From assembly GCA_003427395.1 (NCBI GenBank), contig BFEA01000021.1, positions 742,148 to 806,147 on the forward strand: 64,000 bases of DNA. The letters are read 5' to 3'. The notes beneath the pieces are model-generated. The model had not been told where the DNA came from, made no database searches, and saw only the letters and a list, made by a program, of their open reading frames with translations. The position numbers and the translations under genes were made by a program. This DNA is from Chara braunii. Taxonomy: Eukaryota > Streptophyta > Charophyceae > Charales > Characeae. Positions 1-11,075 of this stretch are shown one piece after another. Each line of letters starts with the position of its first letter. The first letter of the stretch is position 1.

Positions 1-18
1 GAGAGAGAGAGAGAGAGA
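1..18. repeat. (GA)n microsatellite at window edge
   Basis: Pure GA dinucleotide run. It probably continues outside the window. Confidence 0.95.
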
Positions 19-228
19 CTCCGACTGTGTGATAACCTTTCGCCTGTCTCATTGATTCACCTCACACTAGGAGCTTGTGTCGGGAGCTCACATCATGAGC
101 TGCAGGCGTCTCCAATGCAATGTCCCAGATTGTTCCCCTGATTCTACTTTGTTCAGCAGGAGCCCTCCGGGATACCAATCCGAGAATGTATTAAAGGTAC
201 CTGGAGCTAAAATGGCAGCATATACCCC

Positions 229-297
229 AAGAGCCTAGCTCAGTGGGTACACCCACGAACTGTTGAAACATGGACCCGGGTTCGAATCCAGATGATG
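229..297 (+). repeat. tRNA-like Pol III head, probably of a SINE
   Basis: An A-box-like TAGCTCAGTGGG at 236-247 and a perfect B box GGTTCGAATCC at 279-289 lie 43 nt apart, as in tRNA genes and tRNA-derived SINEs. I could not fold a convincing acceptor stem, so this is more likely a SINE head or tRNA pseudogene than a working tRNA. The following 100 bp, rich in CCGG/GGACC, may be its body. Confidence 0.5.
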
Positions 298-538
298 GAA
301 CTTGGTGAGGAAAACCAATTAATTCCAGTGCTGAAAACCCGGTAGGACCGGGGGGTCCTCCCCCAACCGGAACCGGACCGGTCCTAGCCCATAGTGTTGT
401 TGAGGCCAAGGACTAGACCCACAGTGATTGCTGGCAGCAGCAGCCGGTGGTTGTCCTGACAGGATAGGCCACCTTCACTACCCTTCCCCACGTTANTGCT
501 CCCAGCGCACCCCCTATCCCTACTATCCTACCTCAGTG

Positions 539-845
539 TCAGGACCATCGCCCTACCAGTATCGAGGGCAGTCACCAGACAGCAGTGACAAGCACCCCCT
601 AACACTATAACCCCCACCCTTCTTTTTCGAAGTTTTTGGGTGGGAAGCACCGTCCCTACCCTGCCACTAACACCCCAGTGTGACCAGCACTCAGGACCAT
701 CACCCTACCAGTATCGAGGGCAACTTGGACGAAGCACCCCCTAACACTACAACCCCTACCCCCCTTTCAAAGTTTTTGGGTGAGAAGTACCGTCCCTACC
801 CTGCCCCTAACACCCCCACCCCCCTCTTCAAAGTTCTTGGGCAGA
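539..845. repeat. 152-bp tandem duplication plus partial third copy
   Basis: The unit starting TCAGGACCATC at 539 recurs at 691. Both copies carry CCCTACCAGTATCGAGGGCA, then CACCCCCTAACACTA, then AGTTTTTGGGTG. A partial third copy (CTTCAAAGTTCTTGGGC) follows from about 811. No coding sense was seen; an N at 496 marks uncertain sequence just upstream. Confidence 0.8.
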
Positions 846-1318
846 ACGTCAACGTTTGCAGAAAGCCAGGTACGTTGTTGTCAATGTCTGCTGAAGCCCA
901 TGCTGAAACCCCACCACTAACACCCTCACCATAAACCCCCCAACCCCCCAAACGAAACTTCTCTGTTCAAAGTTTTCTTTGCGGATTCGGGGAGATCTCG
1001 GTGAGCGCAGTCCAACCATGTTTTCAAAAAAAAAAAATTTTTTTTTTTTTGACCCACTTNTGGACCCAACCGGAATTCCGGTTGGACCACCGGGGGTCCA
1101 ACCGGCCCGGTTGGATCCGGGCCGGTCCAACCGGCAGGTTGCCGGCACAGCCATGATTAATTCTGAATTGCCTGGGGGCGGTCAGCTCAATGATGATATC
1201 TCAAGGCAGTCGCCTTCTTCAACAACCAAAAAAAAAAAAAAAAAAATACTCGAGGCGTAGGGTACCTGTAAGTTGTAAGAGCATTACCAATTGTGCACCT
1301 AAGATCCCAAACCCCATG
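846..1318. other. No gene seen; A/T homopolymers and GC palindrome
   Basis: Contains a poly-A/poly-T junction at 1026-1050, an ambiguous base at 1060, an imperfect CCGGTTGGACC palindrome at about 1068-1140 and a poly-A run near 1229-1246. A related CCGG/GGACC stretch occurs at 340-390, so this may be a degraded repeat end. Nothing codes for protein convincingly. Confidence 0.5.
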
Positions 1319-1461
1319 ATTTTTTTTGTTTTTGTTTTTTTTCAAAGAAACAACACGAGTGAATGCTAGAGGTGCTGATAAGAGCAGACACCACTAGCAT
1401 GCCCGGGGAGGCTCCATCTATTGGTGGGGAGCAACACCTGCTGGAAACCGGGTCCAGCATG
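1319..1461 (-). mobile_element. SINE-like retroposon family S, copy 1
   Basis: On the minus strand it reads TGGACCCGGTTTCCAGCAGG, then a GGTGTTGCTCCCCACCAATAG stretch, then a short hairpin (CTAGTGGTG and its complement), and ends in an A-rich tail (the T-rich run 1319-1343 on plus). Copies with the same order occur at 41437, 48267 and 50472. The shared layout with a 3' oligo-A tail fits LINE-mobilised SINEs. No Pol III boxes were recognised. Confidence 0.6.
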
Positions 1462-2177
1462 TTTACTCTGGAAATCATGAAAAGCATTATCCCTCTCTCT
1501 TTCAGAAGAAAAGGGAAATCCCATAAAGAATGTGATAAGGTCCCATAACCCACACTTTCAACCCCCGTCATACCAGATCTGTGGACCCCATTATGTCCAC
1601 TAGGGAGCTCCCTGCAAACAAGGGTAGTCTCGAGTGCCCATTTAAGAAGGGGGATTACAAGACCTCATCATGAACTTCCCAGTCACACATTGTCGTCCGA
1701 TGGCAACAGGTGTTTCAACACGTTAACGCACATCCAGACATCCGGCATCTCACTGCTCGTGTATATCATGGTGACAATGAAGTTGAATGAACCCAGACCC
1801 CAACACCATCCTAACCACACCCCGATATATACCCTGACAGTAGGATCTGTCCGGAACAGGGGGGTGCTCAAAATTAGATATCTCTGCGACTTTTGTCTGT
1901 TGTTTTTTTCCCTCTCGGATTTTTGCCATATTTCACAGCCAAAACGTTGTTTGCATTACACTGGCTGAGTCTGGCTCACAATTGTTCTTTTCTTTTTTTC
2001 TTTTCCAGTACGTTTTGTAAATTTATTTTCCGAAAAATCAAAATCTGGAAAAATGCCAGCAGCATATAATTTGATATAAAACTTCCGATCTAAACCCGAA
2101 CACCATCCGGACATCGGTATTCCAGCCTGGGCATTCACTGTCCACATGACTATCTGGATGTCTAGATAGCAACCATC
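1462..2177. other. No gene seen
   Basis: Short open frames only, with no recognisable domain or repeat. The stretch at 1985-2060 is A/T-rich. Confidence 0.4.
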
Positions 2178-2275
2178 ATGGCAGCCGGCGTTCAGCTGGG
2201 GCCGAACAGCCGAACACCCGAATGTGCGGGGCCCCCTTTAGACGTGTTTGGCCGTTCGGGCCGAACACGGAGCCA
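2178..2275 (-). mobile_element. hAT-like family B terminal fragment
   Basis: GGCAGCCGGCGTTCAGC, GAACAGCCGAACACCCGAATG and GGCCGTTCGGGCCGAACACGG match the CG-rich terminal segment of family B (compare 42791-42880 and 31293-31380). The rest of the element is missing and a (AAT)n run follows at 2278-2310. Confidence 0.7.
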
Positions 2276-2277
2276 AA

Positions 2278-2311
<34 letters not shown>

Positions 2312-2312
2312 C

Positions 2313-2565
2313 CTAGGCTACCAGCCCAGCCACCCGGGTCACCTTGTTTTCCAGGGCGGCCCGGTTGTACAAGGGCTAAGGAAGTTCCCAGCAAAAAAAA
2401 AAACTGAAAAACAACTATGTTATGTGGAAAAAAATAAGCTTAATAAACTGAAAAAGTTTCTCCTCAAGGTCATATCAATTTTTTTTACCAAATAAAAAAA
2501 ATAATAATAATAATAACAATTTTGCATTTTTTTTGGCCCGGTGGGTTAAGCCCGGTACCCCCTAG
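2313..2565 (-). mobile_element. hAT-like MITE family A, copy 1
   Basis: Starts CTAGGCTACCAG and ends CCCCCTAG. The core CTATGTTATGTGG...CTCAAGGTCAT matches other A copies read on the opposite strand. The flanking octamers AATAAATC and GAAAAATC agree at 6 of 8 positions, so the target duplication is decayed. The right terminal repeat is degenerate; this is the most diverged A copy. Confidence 0.75.
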
Positions 2566-3447
2566 GAAAAATCTGGAAAAAAAAAATTGTTATGCAGAAC
2601 AATAAACTGAACAACATTTTTATTTTTATTTTTTTGGGAAAGGGGCAACCATCGCAGTATGATCCAGGCACTCCACGTTCATACCACGGTTGCCGTTCAA
2701 TTATACAATCAGGAAAACGGGTCCAGCGTCCCTCACATCAATAGCAAGATTTCAAAAACGAGGGATCAACCATCCCCACCAGTTCATTCCAACAAACTAC
2801 CAAAACAAATGGGCAAGCATCCAAGGGTATGCCCACACCCTGCAGAACCATCCTGCCTCCCGCACAGCAGGGGTCTATATCCACAGAACCCGCAACTGCA
2901 GACGTAGGCCCCGCAAAACCCTCCCACCTCCTCGAGGCTCAGGGCGGATTTTGCACCTCTATCCATTCTCACCATTACCAAAACATCAGCTCCCGCCAAA
3001 AACATCAGCTCCCGTTTGCAAACCAGCGGAAATAACCTACCACCCACGTGGCAAGGGCCACAGACCCCGCAAAACCCTTCCTCGCGATTTAAGGTAAACC
3101 AATAACCCCAATCTGCATTCACTCCGGAACAGAACTTCACCGCCCTCCATGATTAAGTGCTGGCAGCGTGGTACTCACCAATCCATCTAAAAATATTGGA
3201 TGATAGAAAAAAAACAAAAAATAAAGGTGAATGTCGAGACAACATATACTATTCAAACCCGCAGAAATACCCCACCACCTGCACGGCAGGGTTGAAAGAC
3301 CCCGCATCCCCACCCTCCTCCTCGCGGCATAGGGCAAACTACTCGACATATCTGCGCCATCTCTGTAAGAAACCCATCGCCCACCAGGAGAGAGTCTCAG
3401 CAGAGAAACGCTCACTCAGCCGTCTCAAAACATTGCAAGAAAACTAT
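2566..3447. other. No gene seen
   Basis: Contains a short direct repeat, AACATCAGCTCCCG, at about 2981 and 3001, and an AACGGGTCCAGCGTCCCT motif at 2716-2735 shared with SINE family S, perhaps a fragment. Open frames here show no domain. Confidence 0.4.
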
Positions 3448-4046
3448 AATCCTAACTACTGCCTCGGTGTTACAGCCAAATTCTTTACCAAATTTGACAT
3501 AAAAATAAAATACGGAAAATAAATTTAAGTAAGTAAATAATAATAAGAAGAAACATAAGAAAAAACGAAAAGACAATTAAAAGCAGTGAGTGGGCCGGCA
3601 CATTTTTGACACCGCCATCTTTGGCGATTTTTCATTTTTTTTGGCTCAGTCAAATGCCCTGGAAATTTATAGGATGTATTTCACATGTTACAAAACTCAT
3701 TAAAAAAATAAAAACAAAATAAACTTGGTTAGGCCCCAAAATAAAGTGGAAAGAAAAAGTGAAAAGAGAAAAAAATACAAAACAGTGAGTGGGCAAGCAC
3801 GTTTTCACACCGCCATCTTTGATGATTTTTCTTTTTTTTGACTTAGCAAAATGCCTTCAAAATTTAAAGGCATATACCTCATATCATAGAGAACTCACAA
3901 AAAAAAAAAATAATAATAATAATAATATTGTTTATGCCCCGAAATATTTTTTGGCGGGGGCCGAACCCCTTCAGGTTTGGACCCCAAACGCCGAAACGTT
4001 CGGGGGTCAGCCCGGGGGCCCCCAAACGTTCGGCCTGGTAACCTTA
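3448..4046 (-). mobile_element. hAT-like family B copy, one end truncated
   Basis: Carries both internal family-B modules (GACACCGCCATCTTTGGCG near 3610; ACACCGCCATCTTTGATG near 3807), the CCAAATTCTTTACCAAATTTG core, GGCCCCAAAATAAAGTG, and the terminal GGCGGGGGCCGAACCCC to GGCCTGGTAACCTT. The other terminus (CAGGGTTACC equivalent) is missing. Orientation is opposite to the 31-35 kb copies. Confidence 0.8.
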
Positions 4047-5249
4047 GCAAGGGTTCAGCCTCCTGATGAATCGGTGAAACTCCGGCGAAACAGTTTGTCA
4101 CAGCCCCTCATTCGTCCTCTTCTCCGTATCTGCCTACGGTTTACCGGGCAGCTCTGTTTGACGATATATAATATATACCGGCCAGCTCTGTTTGATGAAG
4201 CGGTCCAAGCGTGAAGTTCCCTCCCCCGGGAAAAAGCGGGGGTGGAGCCTGCGGCAGTGCCAAGCGGGACCGAGGAGGACAACAGGCCGCGGTCGCCCAA
4301 AAAAAAAGTGCGGCGGTGTCTTTTGGCCACGGGGCTACCTGCACACATCCCGGACCTGGCGTAAGCAAAGTTGCACGGGAGCCATAGAGATCCTGAGATC
4401 GAGCGGAAAAAGTGCACTGGGGGCTGCAAGAAGACCAGCAACAATTGCACATGCAGCGAGTGCGCGGACGTGCTGGCACGTGTTGAGGTGAGCATGTGTG
4501 TGGAGGCGCAAAGGTGGTCATCGTGATCCGGGGATGGCCGGTGTCATTGCCCATCTCAGAAAATTCCACATCACAGTGTTCTGTGCTTTTTGGTGCTGTT
4601 TTGCTCTTCTCTACGGTACAGGGCGACACGAGTGTGCTGTGGCTGAGTGGCGCACAGTAATGAGAGCTCTGGGGGAGAGAGAGAGAGAGAGAGATCCGGG
4701 CATGCCCTAAGGATCGCGCACACGCGCGCGCATGAGAGAGAGAGAGAGATCCGGACGTGAACGCACGAAGATATGAGCGCGCTTTTGGCTTGACAACTCT
4801 GTGGGCCAGCGAACCTATCGGAAAAGTGCAACCATATTCGTCTCTTTCTCGATCCTGGGCGTGATCACCATCAGATGCTTCTACGAAAGTGATAGGACAG
4901 CAAAGTGCAAGTTTGGGTATGCGCGCCTTGGGCACGTGCGAAGCTTTGCGAGCTTGGATGGTGGGAAAAGGAGGCGGATGACCAAGGGGGGAGGCGGAGG
5001 TGAAGCTCACAGTGGAGGACTAGGTGGTGGGGACCTTGGACAGGGATGGTGGACAGCATGAAGGGGTGCACGACGACGGAGATGATGGAGGATGAGGGGG
5101 AGGAGGAGCAGGTGGAGGTGGAGGTGGCCAAGGAGGAAGGTGAGGAGCAGGAGTGTCAGTTTGTCGTGTTCTTTTTTTTTGCCACTTTTTTGCTCTATTT
5201 TCCACCTCTTGTTTTTTTGTTTTGAGTCGGTGTTGAAGTCGCACGCGGG
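4047..5249. other. No gene seen; GC-rich low complexity
   Basis: Long open frames on the minus strand are Ser/Pro/His-rich, unstable in composition and interrupted by (GA)n runs at 4675-4694 and 4733-4749. The C-terminal exons of the patatin-like gene would be expected at or below this region on the minus strand, but I could not recognise them. Confidence 0.4.
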
Positions 5250-5290
5250 CCTGACCTGCACAGGGGCCATGCCAATCTTCACTGTTTCAT
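5250..5290 (-). repeat. U6 snRNA-like fragment 3
   Basis: GCACAGGGGCCATGCCAATCTTC is close to the reverse complement of the central U6 snRNA segment around the invariant AGC triad. The sequence on both sides has decayed. It sits in a G-rich repeat unit that also holds fragments at 5455 and 5704. Confidence 0.5.
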
Positions 5291-5454
5291 CCTCTCCTAC
5301 TGGGAGGCGGACACGACTGAGCAGGAGGGGGAAGACGCGGAGTTGGTGGGAGGATATGGTGAGCACGAGGACATGCTGCTGGGAAGAGGAGGTTGTGGGA
5401 GAACGACAGGGATTGCGGGGAGGGAAGGCCGAGATGGGATCACAATGGACTCCT

Positions 5455-5497
5455 GTGACTGGCACAGGGCCATGCTCTGTATTGTTCAATCGCAGGA
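5455..5497 (-). repeat. U6 snRNA-like fragment 2
   Basis: GGCACAGGGCCATGCT then CTGTATTGTTCAATCG matches the reverse complement of U6 across the ACAGAGA region, with an internal deletion that removes AATCTTCT. Not functional. Confidence 0.55.
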
Positions 5498-5703
5498 GAA
5501 TGAGGAAATGACTGAGCAGGATGGGGAGGAGGAGGAGATTGTAGGTGGATGACGGGGAGGGGGGGGAGAAGGTGGATAACGAGAAGGGAGAGGTAAAGCG
5601 AGGGGTTGCAATGGATGAGTAGGAGGTGGCGGACGAGGAGGTGGAGATGGTGGATGATGAAAGAGCGGAGGTGGCCAGACAGTAGCGGAAGCTTTTTTTT
5701 TTA

Positions 5704-5797
5704 ATAATTTGGACCATTTCCCAATTTATTTGTCATTCTTGCACACGGGCCATGCTAATCTTCTCTGCATTGTTCCAATTCTATAGATGCCTGAACA
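5704..5797 (-). pseudogene. U6 snRNA pseudogene, near full length
   Basis: The reverse complement aligns along most of plant U6. AATTTGGACCATTTC is the U6 3' end, then GTCATTCTTGC, GGGCCATGCTAATCTTCTCTG, and GTTCCAATT towards the 5' stem. The conserved ACAGAGA box reads GCAGAGA here, and the 5' stem-loop is lost after GATGCC. No upstream sequence element or TATA box was seen. I call it a pseudogene; U6 is the catalytic-core snRNA of the spliceosome. Confidence 0.75.
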
Positions 5798-5991
5798 ACA
5801 TGATGCTAACAGATCATGCTGGGAAGAGGTTGAGGTGACTGAACAGAGGTCACAATGGAAGAGGAGGAGGTGGCCGAAGGTGGCGAAGGAAAAGATGGTC
5901 GGGCAAGCGGAGGAGGAAAAGGAGCTGGCGGAGGAAGACGGGCAGAAGAAGCAGAGGAAAAAGAGTGATCGAAGATCACCTACAACATAAT

Positions 5992-6029
<38 letters not shown>

Positions 6030-6871
6030 AGGAAAAACTTGGACGCGTCACGCACGGAACAGAGCAACCAGGAGCGGAATAGGCAGAGGTGTGAAACAAG
6101 AACAACAAAGAGGAGGAGGAGGAGGAGGAGGAGGAAGAGGAGGACCAGGATGACTCGGCGCAGGAAAAGCAAGATGAGGAGGAGCTCTAAGATGCTGACG
6201 AGCTGGGGGGGGAAGGAGGAACAAGAGGTGTAAGACGAGGGAAGCAGAAGAAGAAGAAGAAGAAGAAGAGGGATGACAATGAAGAACATAATGGAGACCA
6301 AGCATCCGAAGGACGCATGCCGCGTGGCTTGTGGAGGAGAGCAACGAAGGATCAGCAGGAGGAAGACGAGGAGGAGGCAGGGACAAGAGAAGGTGGGGCT
6401 GGAGATGGGAGGGCGATCAACATGAAGCTATTCTTTTGTTAAAGTTCCTCGGAGTGTGGGGCTCTGTTCGGGTGCCGTTCTTCTCTTTCTCGCTCCCTCC
6501 GACTATGGTGCTCCTTCGCTGTCTCTACTCCCCTCTGCGGAGCCGCGGCTGTCCACTTGTATATATAAAGAAAGAAGAAAAATGATTAAAATGAATGGTT
6601 TCAGTATGTTCTTCACGTTTGCCTTGTGTATTTTTAGCGTTTGGTTTGGAAGGTGCACTCTCTTCGTTCATAGATATGTGACGATATATGATGCAAGTCA
6701 GTGGTTAGGGGATACTCAAAGTTCGACTAAGTTACACATTTCGTGATGCCAACCGCAACTATGGTTAAGTCCGACTCAAGAAGTCCAACTCTGAGTAATA
6801 GAGCCTAAGCTACAGAACAAGATCCAGGGCTCTGTAAGGGCATACGGGGAACATGAACAAATGGGCCGCAC
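5798..6871. other. Purine-rich low complexity; no gene recognised
   Basis: GAGGAG-rich sequence with a poly-G run at 5992-6027 and (GGA)n at 6112-6142. Open frames on both strands are low-complexity Glu/Arg/Gly or Leu/Ser/Pro. This is downstream of the last recognised exon of the minus-strand patatin-like gene; the remaining exons may be lost, unrecognised or outside the window. Confidence 0.4.
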
Positions 6872-6967
6872 CTGAGAAACTGATGGGCGGTCAACTGGGT
6901 TGCGATCTGGAGAAATCCCATCATCCTTCAGTCCAAACGAGCTCGTTGGAAATGCACACACCCTCAC
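6872..6967 (-). CDS. Patatin-like (PNPLA) lipase, last recognised exon
   Basis: This 96-nt exon begins after acceptor GGTGCAG and ends at donor CAG|GTGCGG, both on codon boundaries. It encodes VRVCAFPTSSFG followed by DDGISPDRNP and ends RPSVSQ. In PNPLA proteins of the ATGL-like type a VRVCAFP...ISPD segment follows the catalytic Asp region, so it continues exon 8064-8160 directly in phase 0. The next exon, expected at lower coordinates, was not identified and no stop codon or polyadenylation site is assigned. The 1.1-kb intron before it has no recognised repeat. Confidence 0.75.
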
Positions 6968-8063
6968 CTGCACCGTATTGATCATCATTAATGGGCATAT
7001 AATACCATTCATAACATCCAAAAGAGTTCAATGCTGTCATTGGCCTAATTGTTGTCACACCATATGTCAACAACGGGAGCATAAGAGACGGCAATTAAAG
7101 ACAAGGCAAGCCAGCAACCACACCGCAAAAAAGCAGATACAGCCTACCACTACTGGTTCCCTGCAGGTGCACACATCTGCAACCACAAAGACAGATTATG
7201 GATTAAATTGTGGACAGCACCTTCAAACTATAATCGCAAGGTCTTCCAACCCAATAGCCACCAAAAGCCAAGCAAAGCATGGCTTGATGCATATACAACA
7301 TGCTCCCACAGCACTTCAATGACCTGAGAAGTTGGCAAGAGACTGGTGACAAAATGAAGATCTCTTTCAGGCAGTGTCAGTTCCATTTCCTTTTCAGTGG
7401 TGCAAAAAGTGTACATAATCTTCCGACTCTATAGAAACAACTCTTCAATACTATAAATATTCTGATTCTAATAGAAAAATTAAGAAAATTGAGTATTTCA
7501 GATATTTCTACAGAAACACTTCTTTAACACAATCTTCCCACTCTAATAGAAAATTGATTATTTCTATTACTGAAGAGGCATGAGTGGGTTTCATGATGTA
7601 ACATTTCATTCTGACTTGCCGATGGAACAGGAACCGGACTGATGCTCCCCAGAATGGAAACGGAGCCAGGACCATAAGGACCTGTTTTATCGACTTTTAT
7701 GTATAAAAAAAAAAAAAGTTACATCACCGTGAAGGGTCACTTCGTGAATCCAAGTTAGAAACATGTCTCAACTCTCAAGCCACCACAAACCTGTTTTAGT
7801 ATTATACTCTTTTCTAAACACGAGACTGATTACAGAAATAAACTTACTCCCTTTTTTGCAACTGTGAAAGAACAAAATGCTTTCTGAAAGACCCGTTCAA
7901 CAACAGGTGAACTGGACATAGGATTATCTGTGAGAGGACACAATGCTCATCAGGCAGGTGATATTGAACAAGCCACTACAACAATGTGGCTTTAGAAGAA
8001 AGAATTGACCTGGCAGCAGCTGATTTTCGATTGTACGCGTATAGACTCGCATCCAACACTTAC
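6968..8063 (-). other. Intron of the patatin-like gene
   Basis: GTAAGT donor at 8063-8058 and GCAG acceptor at 6971-6968. AT-rich in the middle, with a poly-A run at 7706-7718. No independent gene was recognised. Confidence 0.65.
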
Positions 8064-8160
8064 CGTCGTCTCACTGGCCGTAGGGGGCATAAATGCAGTA
8101 ATGCCTCCATCTATACAAACACGATTGCGGAAAATAGTCACAGGCCTGGGAGCCAAGTAC
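8064..8160 (-). CDS. Patatin-like (PNPLA) lipase, exon with catalytic Asp
   Basis: This 97-nt exon lies between acceptor CCTGGCAG and donor ACG|GTAAGT. Joined to exon 16555-16660 it reads SCFIPG then YLAPRPVTIFRNRVCIDGG and ITAFMPPTASETT. IDGG is the PNPLA Asp-Gly-Gly motif, whose Asp is half of the Ser-Asp catalytic dyad that hydrolyses acyl ester bonds of glycerolipids. The phase is exact: the upstream exon leaves GG and this exon supplies the G that completes Gly, then ends on a codon boundary. The intron upstream is about 8.4 kb and contains a broken chromovirus in antisense orientation. Confidence 0.85.
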
Positions 8161-10526
8161 CTGCCAGGAAATCCACAAACCAAAAATTGTTCCTCATTTA
8201 AACACCAAAAAAGACAAAAGACATTCCGGAAACTGTCAGGAAAAATACAACCAGCAAAAAAAAAAAAAAAAAAAAACTATGTGCGAGGAATGTGCCCTCT
8301 CGGTGCCCTTATGAGACATACAAGTGTTCTGGGCTGTGACCCCCAGCAAGCCTCGAGCCCGCCCTAAGTGAAGGCAGGCCTGAATATCCACACGAGGCCT
8401 CTTCTTGACATTTTTTCCATATGTGGGGTATCAGACAGTTGCAGCACACCAGTTGGTTACAAAGCACTGACCCTTTCTTGGCTCTTTCCAAAAGCAACAG
8501 CTCCGCTGCGCAGTTGAGCCCAGGGCCCCGGTTGGTTGCGCCCTGGGCACACATACTGGGAGGCCAACACATCACGCAGAGGCCGCGGACCGATGAGAAA
8601 GCAGCATTTTCTTCACACAACCTGGACGAGCCAATGAGAATGCGGCAAACACTGGAGCCTCGACAGCTGCCCGGATGTGCCCAACTTTAAAGGGCCCAGG
8701 CCCGTAACAGCAGAGGTGGGCCTGGACGCAGACACTGGGGCCTGACTGGAAGCTACTGGAAACTTCCCCAGCCAGGCCCAACAGGACCAAAAAAAAAAAA
8801 AAAAAAAAAAAAAAGGACCTCCAATGCACTTTCCAGGGTGGAGGGGGTTAACTTGGGGCCGAAAGTGGGGGTCCCTGTTAAGTGATAGTGGTGCCCTGCC
8901 CAGGCAGCCGCATTCTGGCCTGAGCAGGCAATGCGACCACGCTGCTGCTACGCCATGCGAAGCTACTCTATGCAGCCAGGCCGGAGTGCACGCGGGCGCC
9001 GAGAGGTGTGAGAGCACTGTGGTGGCAGTGCACGCACGGCGGCCATAGCCGGGCCGAGCGTGCTGGTGGCAGGTGATGGCAAAGGTGGTCTTTGGGTAGG
9101 AGGCGCATGCAGAGGGGAACAAGGGGTTATGAGGGGAGGAGAGAGAATGTACCTGGTGTACGCAGGCGGTCGGCATTGGTGATGACGTCACGGTCATTGG
9201 TCTTCAGCTTCGATGTGATCTGGTTGCAGGAACATAGATAGGTGTAGATAGGCTGAGTAGAGTAGGCTGGGCGCTGGGCGCCACATAGGAGCGACATTGG
9301 ATACTGTGTTGGTGTGACCAGAGAGTGGCGACATTGACATACGAGTTCATTGTATTGCTCTTATTTGGAGGTTATTTTGGTGCATTGTGCTCTCTGCTTC
9401 GTACATGACTATCTGAGCTACTTCGTGATTTTGCAACTTGGTTTTCTGTCTATCGCTCTTGCTCACATTCCTTGCAATTTGGCGTCGGAGCTGGTTCGAT
9501 ATCGCCGTTACCGGCGCTGGCGACTTTGTTACTTGATGCTGTCGAAGCTTCTACGCAGTAAGGATACATTGGCGCTGCCTGATTGGGCAACTCCCGGGTA
9601 GCGGGGAGTGTCGTCGGAAGGCTGTGGCGACAGCGGATGTATGTGGGATGATGAGAGCATGCTGACATGGCATTTTGGCTGAGGTGGCACTCCATTGCAT
9701 TGTGTGTGGCACCCCTTACCTTATCTTCCCATCTCATTCTCTTCTTACCGTGAGGAAGTGAGTTCGACTTCAGAGTCCTCTTCTTGGTCAGGAATCGTGA
9801 GCGCTGTACCTTGAGAGTCGACAATCTTCCTGGTGGTGCGCTGTAGAGGGAAAATGGACTGACCAGTCCTATGCGAGACGTGCAGCACACCGTCTATAAA
9901 GAACCTCTGGCGGGATCTGATATCTGGCTGTGATCACCATCCTGTCTGCGACGTTAAATCATTCCTGAGGACTTTGGGGGCTGTCCTTACATTGCCTCTT
10001 GATCAGCCAGATCATCAGATGGAAGGCTCGTTGCACGCGAGGATAAACAAAGGGCAGAACTGGTCATAAGCGGGTTCCTGGGCACAGGGGTGGGCCAATA
10101 TGCACACCTTAGACACCGCTGCTTGATGATGCAAGACGGGAACGTCTGGTGCAGGGGAAGGGAAGGTTCCAATTGGTGCTCGATCACAAACACAACTATT
10201 TCCATTTCTGCATATATATGTGCACGATTTATTTTTATTTTTGATTAGTTTAGGTGTGACCGACTGCTAACACCTGACAAACAGCATTAGATTAGGACTG
10301 TAGTAGTCTCCCATTGCCAGTTCTATGTGATGCTGCTGTAAGAGAACTGATCGAAGTAGGAATAGATCATTTGCTCAGCGAGTGTACAACTGTTGAAACC
10401 ACTTGATCGGTAGCTCGGTTGACTTGCCAAATATTTAATAATTTTTATTTATTTTCAAATCGGTCAGAGACATGCTGCGGTAGGCTCGAGTGAGGGCAAT
10501 AGTGCAGACAGTGATCTGCCTAGCTG
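8161..10526. other. Intron sequence; no gene recognised
   Basis: Lies in the 8.4-kb intron of the patatin-like gene. Poly-A runs at 8257-8275 and 8789-8814 bracket a GC-rich 530-bp stretch, which could be a retroposed sequence, but no parent was recognised. A possible 5' LTR for the chromovirus that follows was sought here and not found. Confidence 0.4.
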
Positions 10527-11075
10527 ATGAACAGTACATATAGTGGGGAAGGGACAGCAGACGATAGGAGGCAAACACGGCGAGATACACAAAGCATTCC
10601 CGTTGTGTTCCAAGTTCTGCTACCAGGGGACGCGAGAAGGTTCCGGGCCGAAGCAAGGGCCCAGCATTTGTATAGGGCCAGAGAGGCAGCAGCAGAGGCT
10701 GAACGTGCATTAGGAGCAGCAGCAGCTAGTGCTGACGCCATGGCAACTTCTGCAGCGACCTCTCAAGGTCAGCAGACTACAGGGACATTTGCAATGTCCC
10801 CTGTCTCATCCAGTGCAATGAGTGCAGGACCCTCCAACAGACAGATGGCTGGCTCGCAGTACAGCCAGCCACCTCCGCCCACTAGGGAGGAGTTAGAACT
10901 CCAGCAAGTAGAGCTACTCCGCTTACGATTAGAGAAGCAACTGAGAGACGCTACCGAAAGAGAAGACAATATCAGGAATAGGAAAGCTAGATTGGACAGC
11001 AGATTGACAGATAGGGCTGCACTTGAAGGGTTGGACGATTCCGATCTGGATGATGCGGGCGGATCTGCTGGGTCT
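10527..11075 (+). pseudogene. gag: Chromovirus gag, N-terminal part
   Basis: Open frame encoding an Ala/Gln/Arg-rich protein with a coiled-coil-like stretch (EELELQQVELLRLRLEKQ, then DATEREDNIRNRKARLDSRL) typical of the front of plant Ty3/gypsy Gag. It breaks near 11075 by frameshift into the next segment. Gag would form the virus-like particle. The start Met is arbitrary because no leader, primer binding site or 5' LTR is recognisable upstream. It lies antisense inside an intron of the patatin-like gene. Confidence 0.6.

Noticed and set aside
4103-4130. Possible sixth U6 fragment (CCTCTTCTCCGTATCTGCC)
   Set aside because: Too short, and no flanking U6 similarity.
4141-5010. 289-codon minus-strand frame as possible 3' exons of the patatin-like gene
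   Set aside because: Low-complexity Ser/His/Leu runs created by GA repeats. It does not resemble the PNPLA C-terminal region.
7585-7650. Box C/D-like motifs (ATGATG...CTGA) suggesting a snoRNA
   Set aside because: Motifs are short and no terminal stem or guide element could be supported by eye.
9190-10526. Possible 5' LTR of the chromovirus
   Set aside because: Only a 14-base coincidence (CAGCAGACGATAGG at 10552 and in the LTR at about 13716). No TGTTGCA start or collinear similarity.
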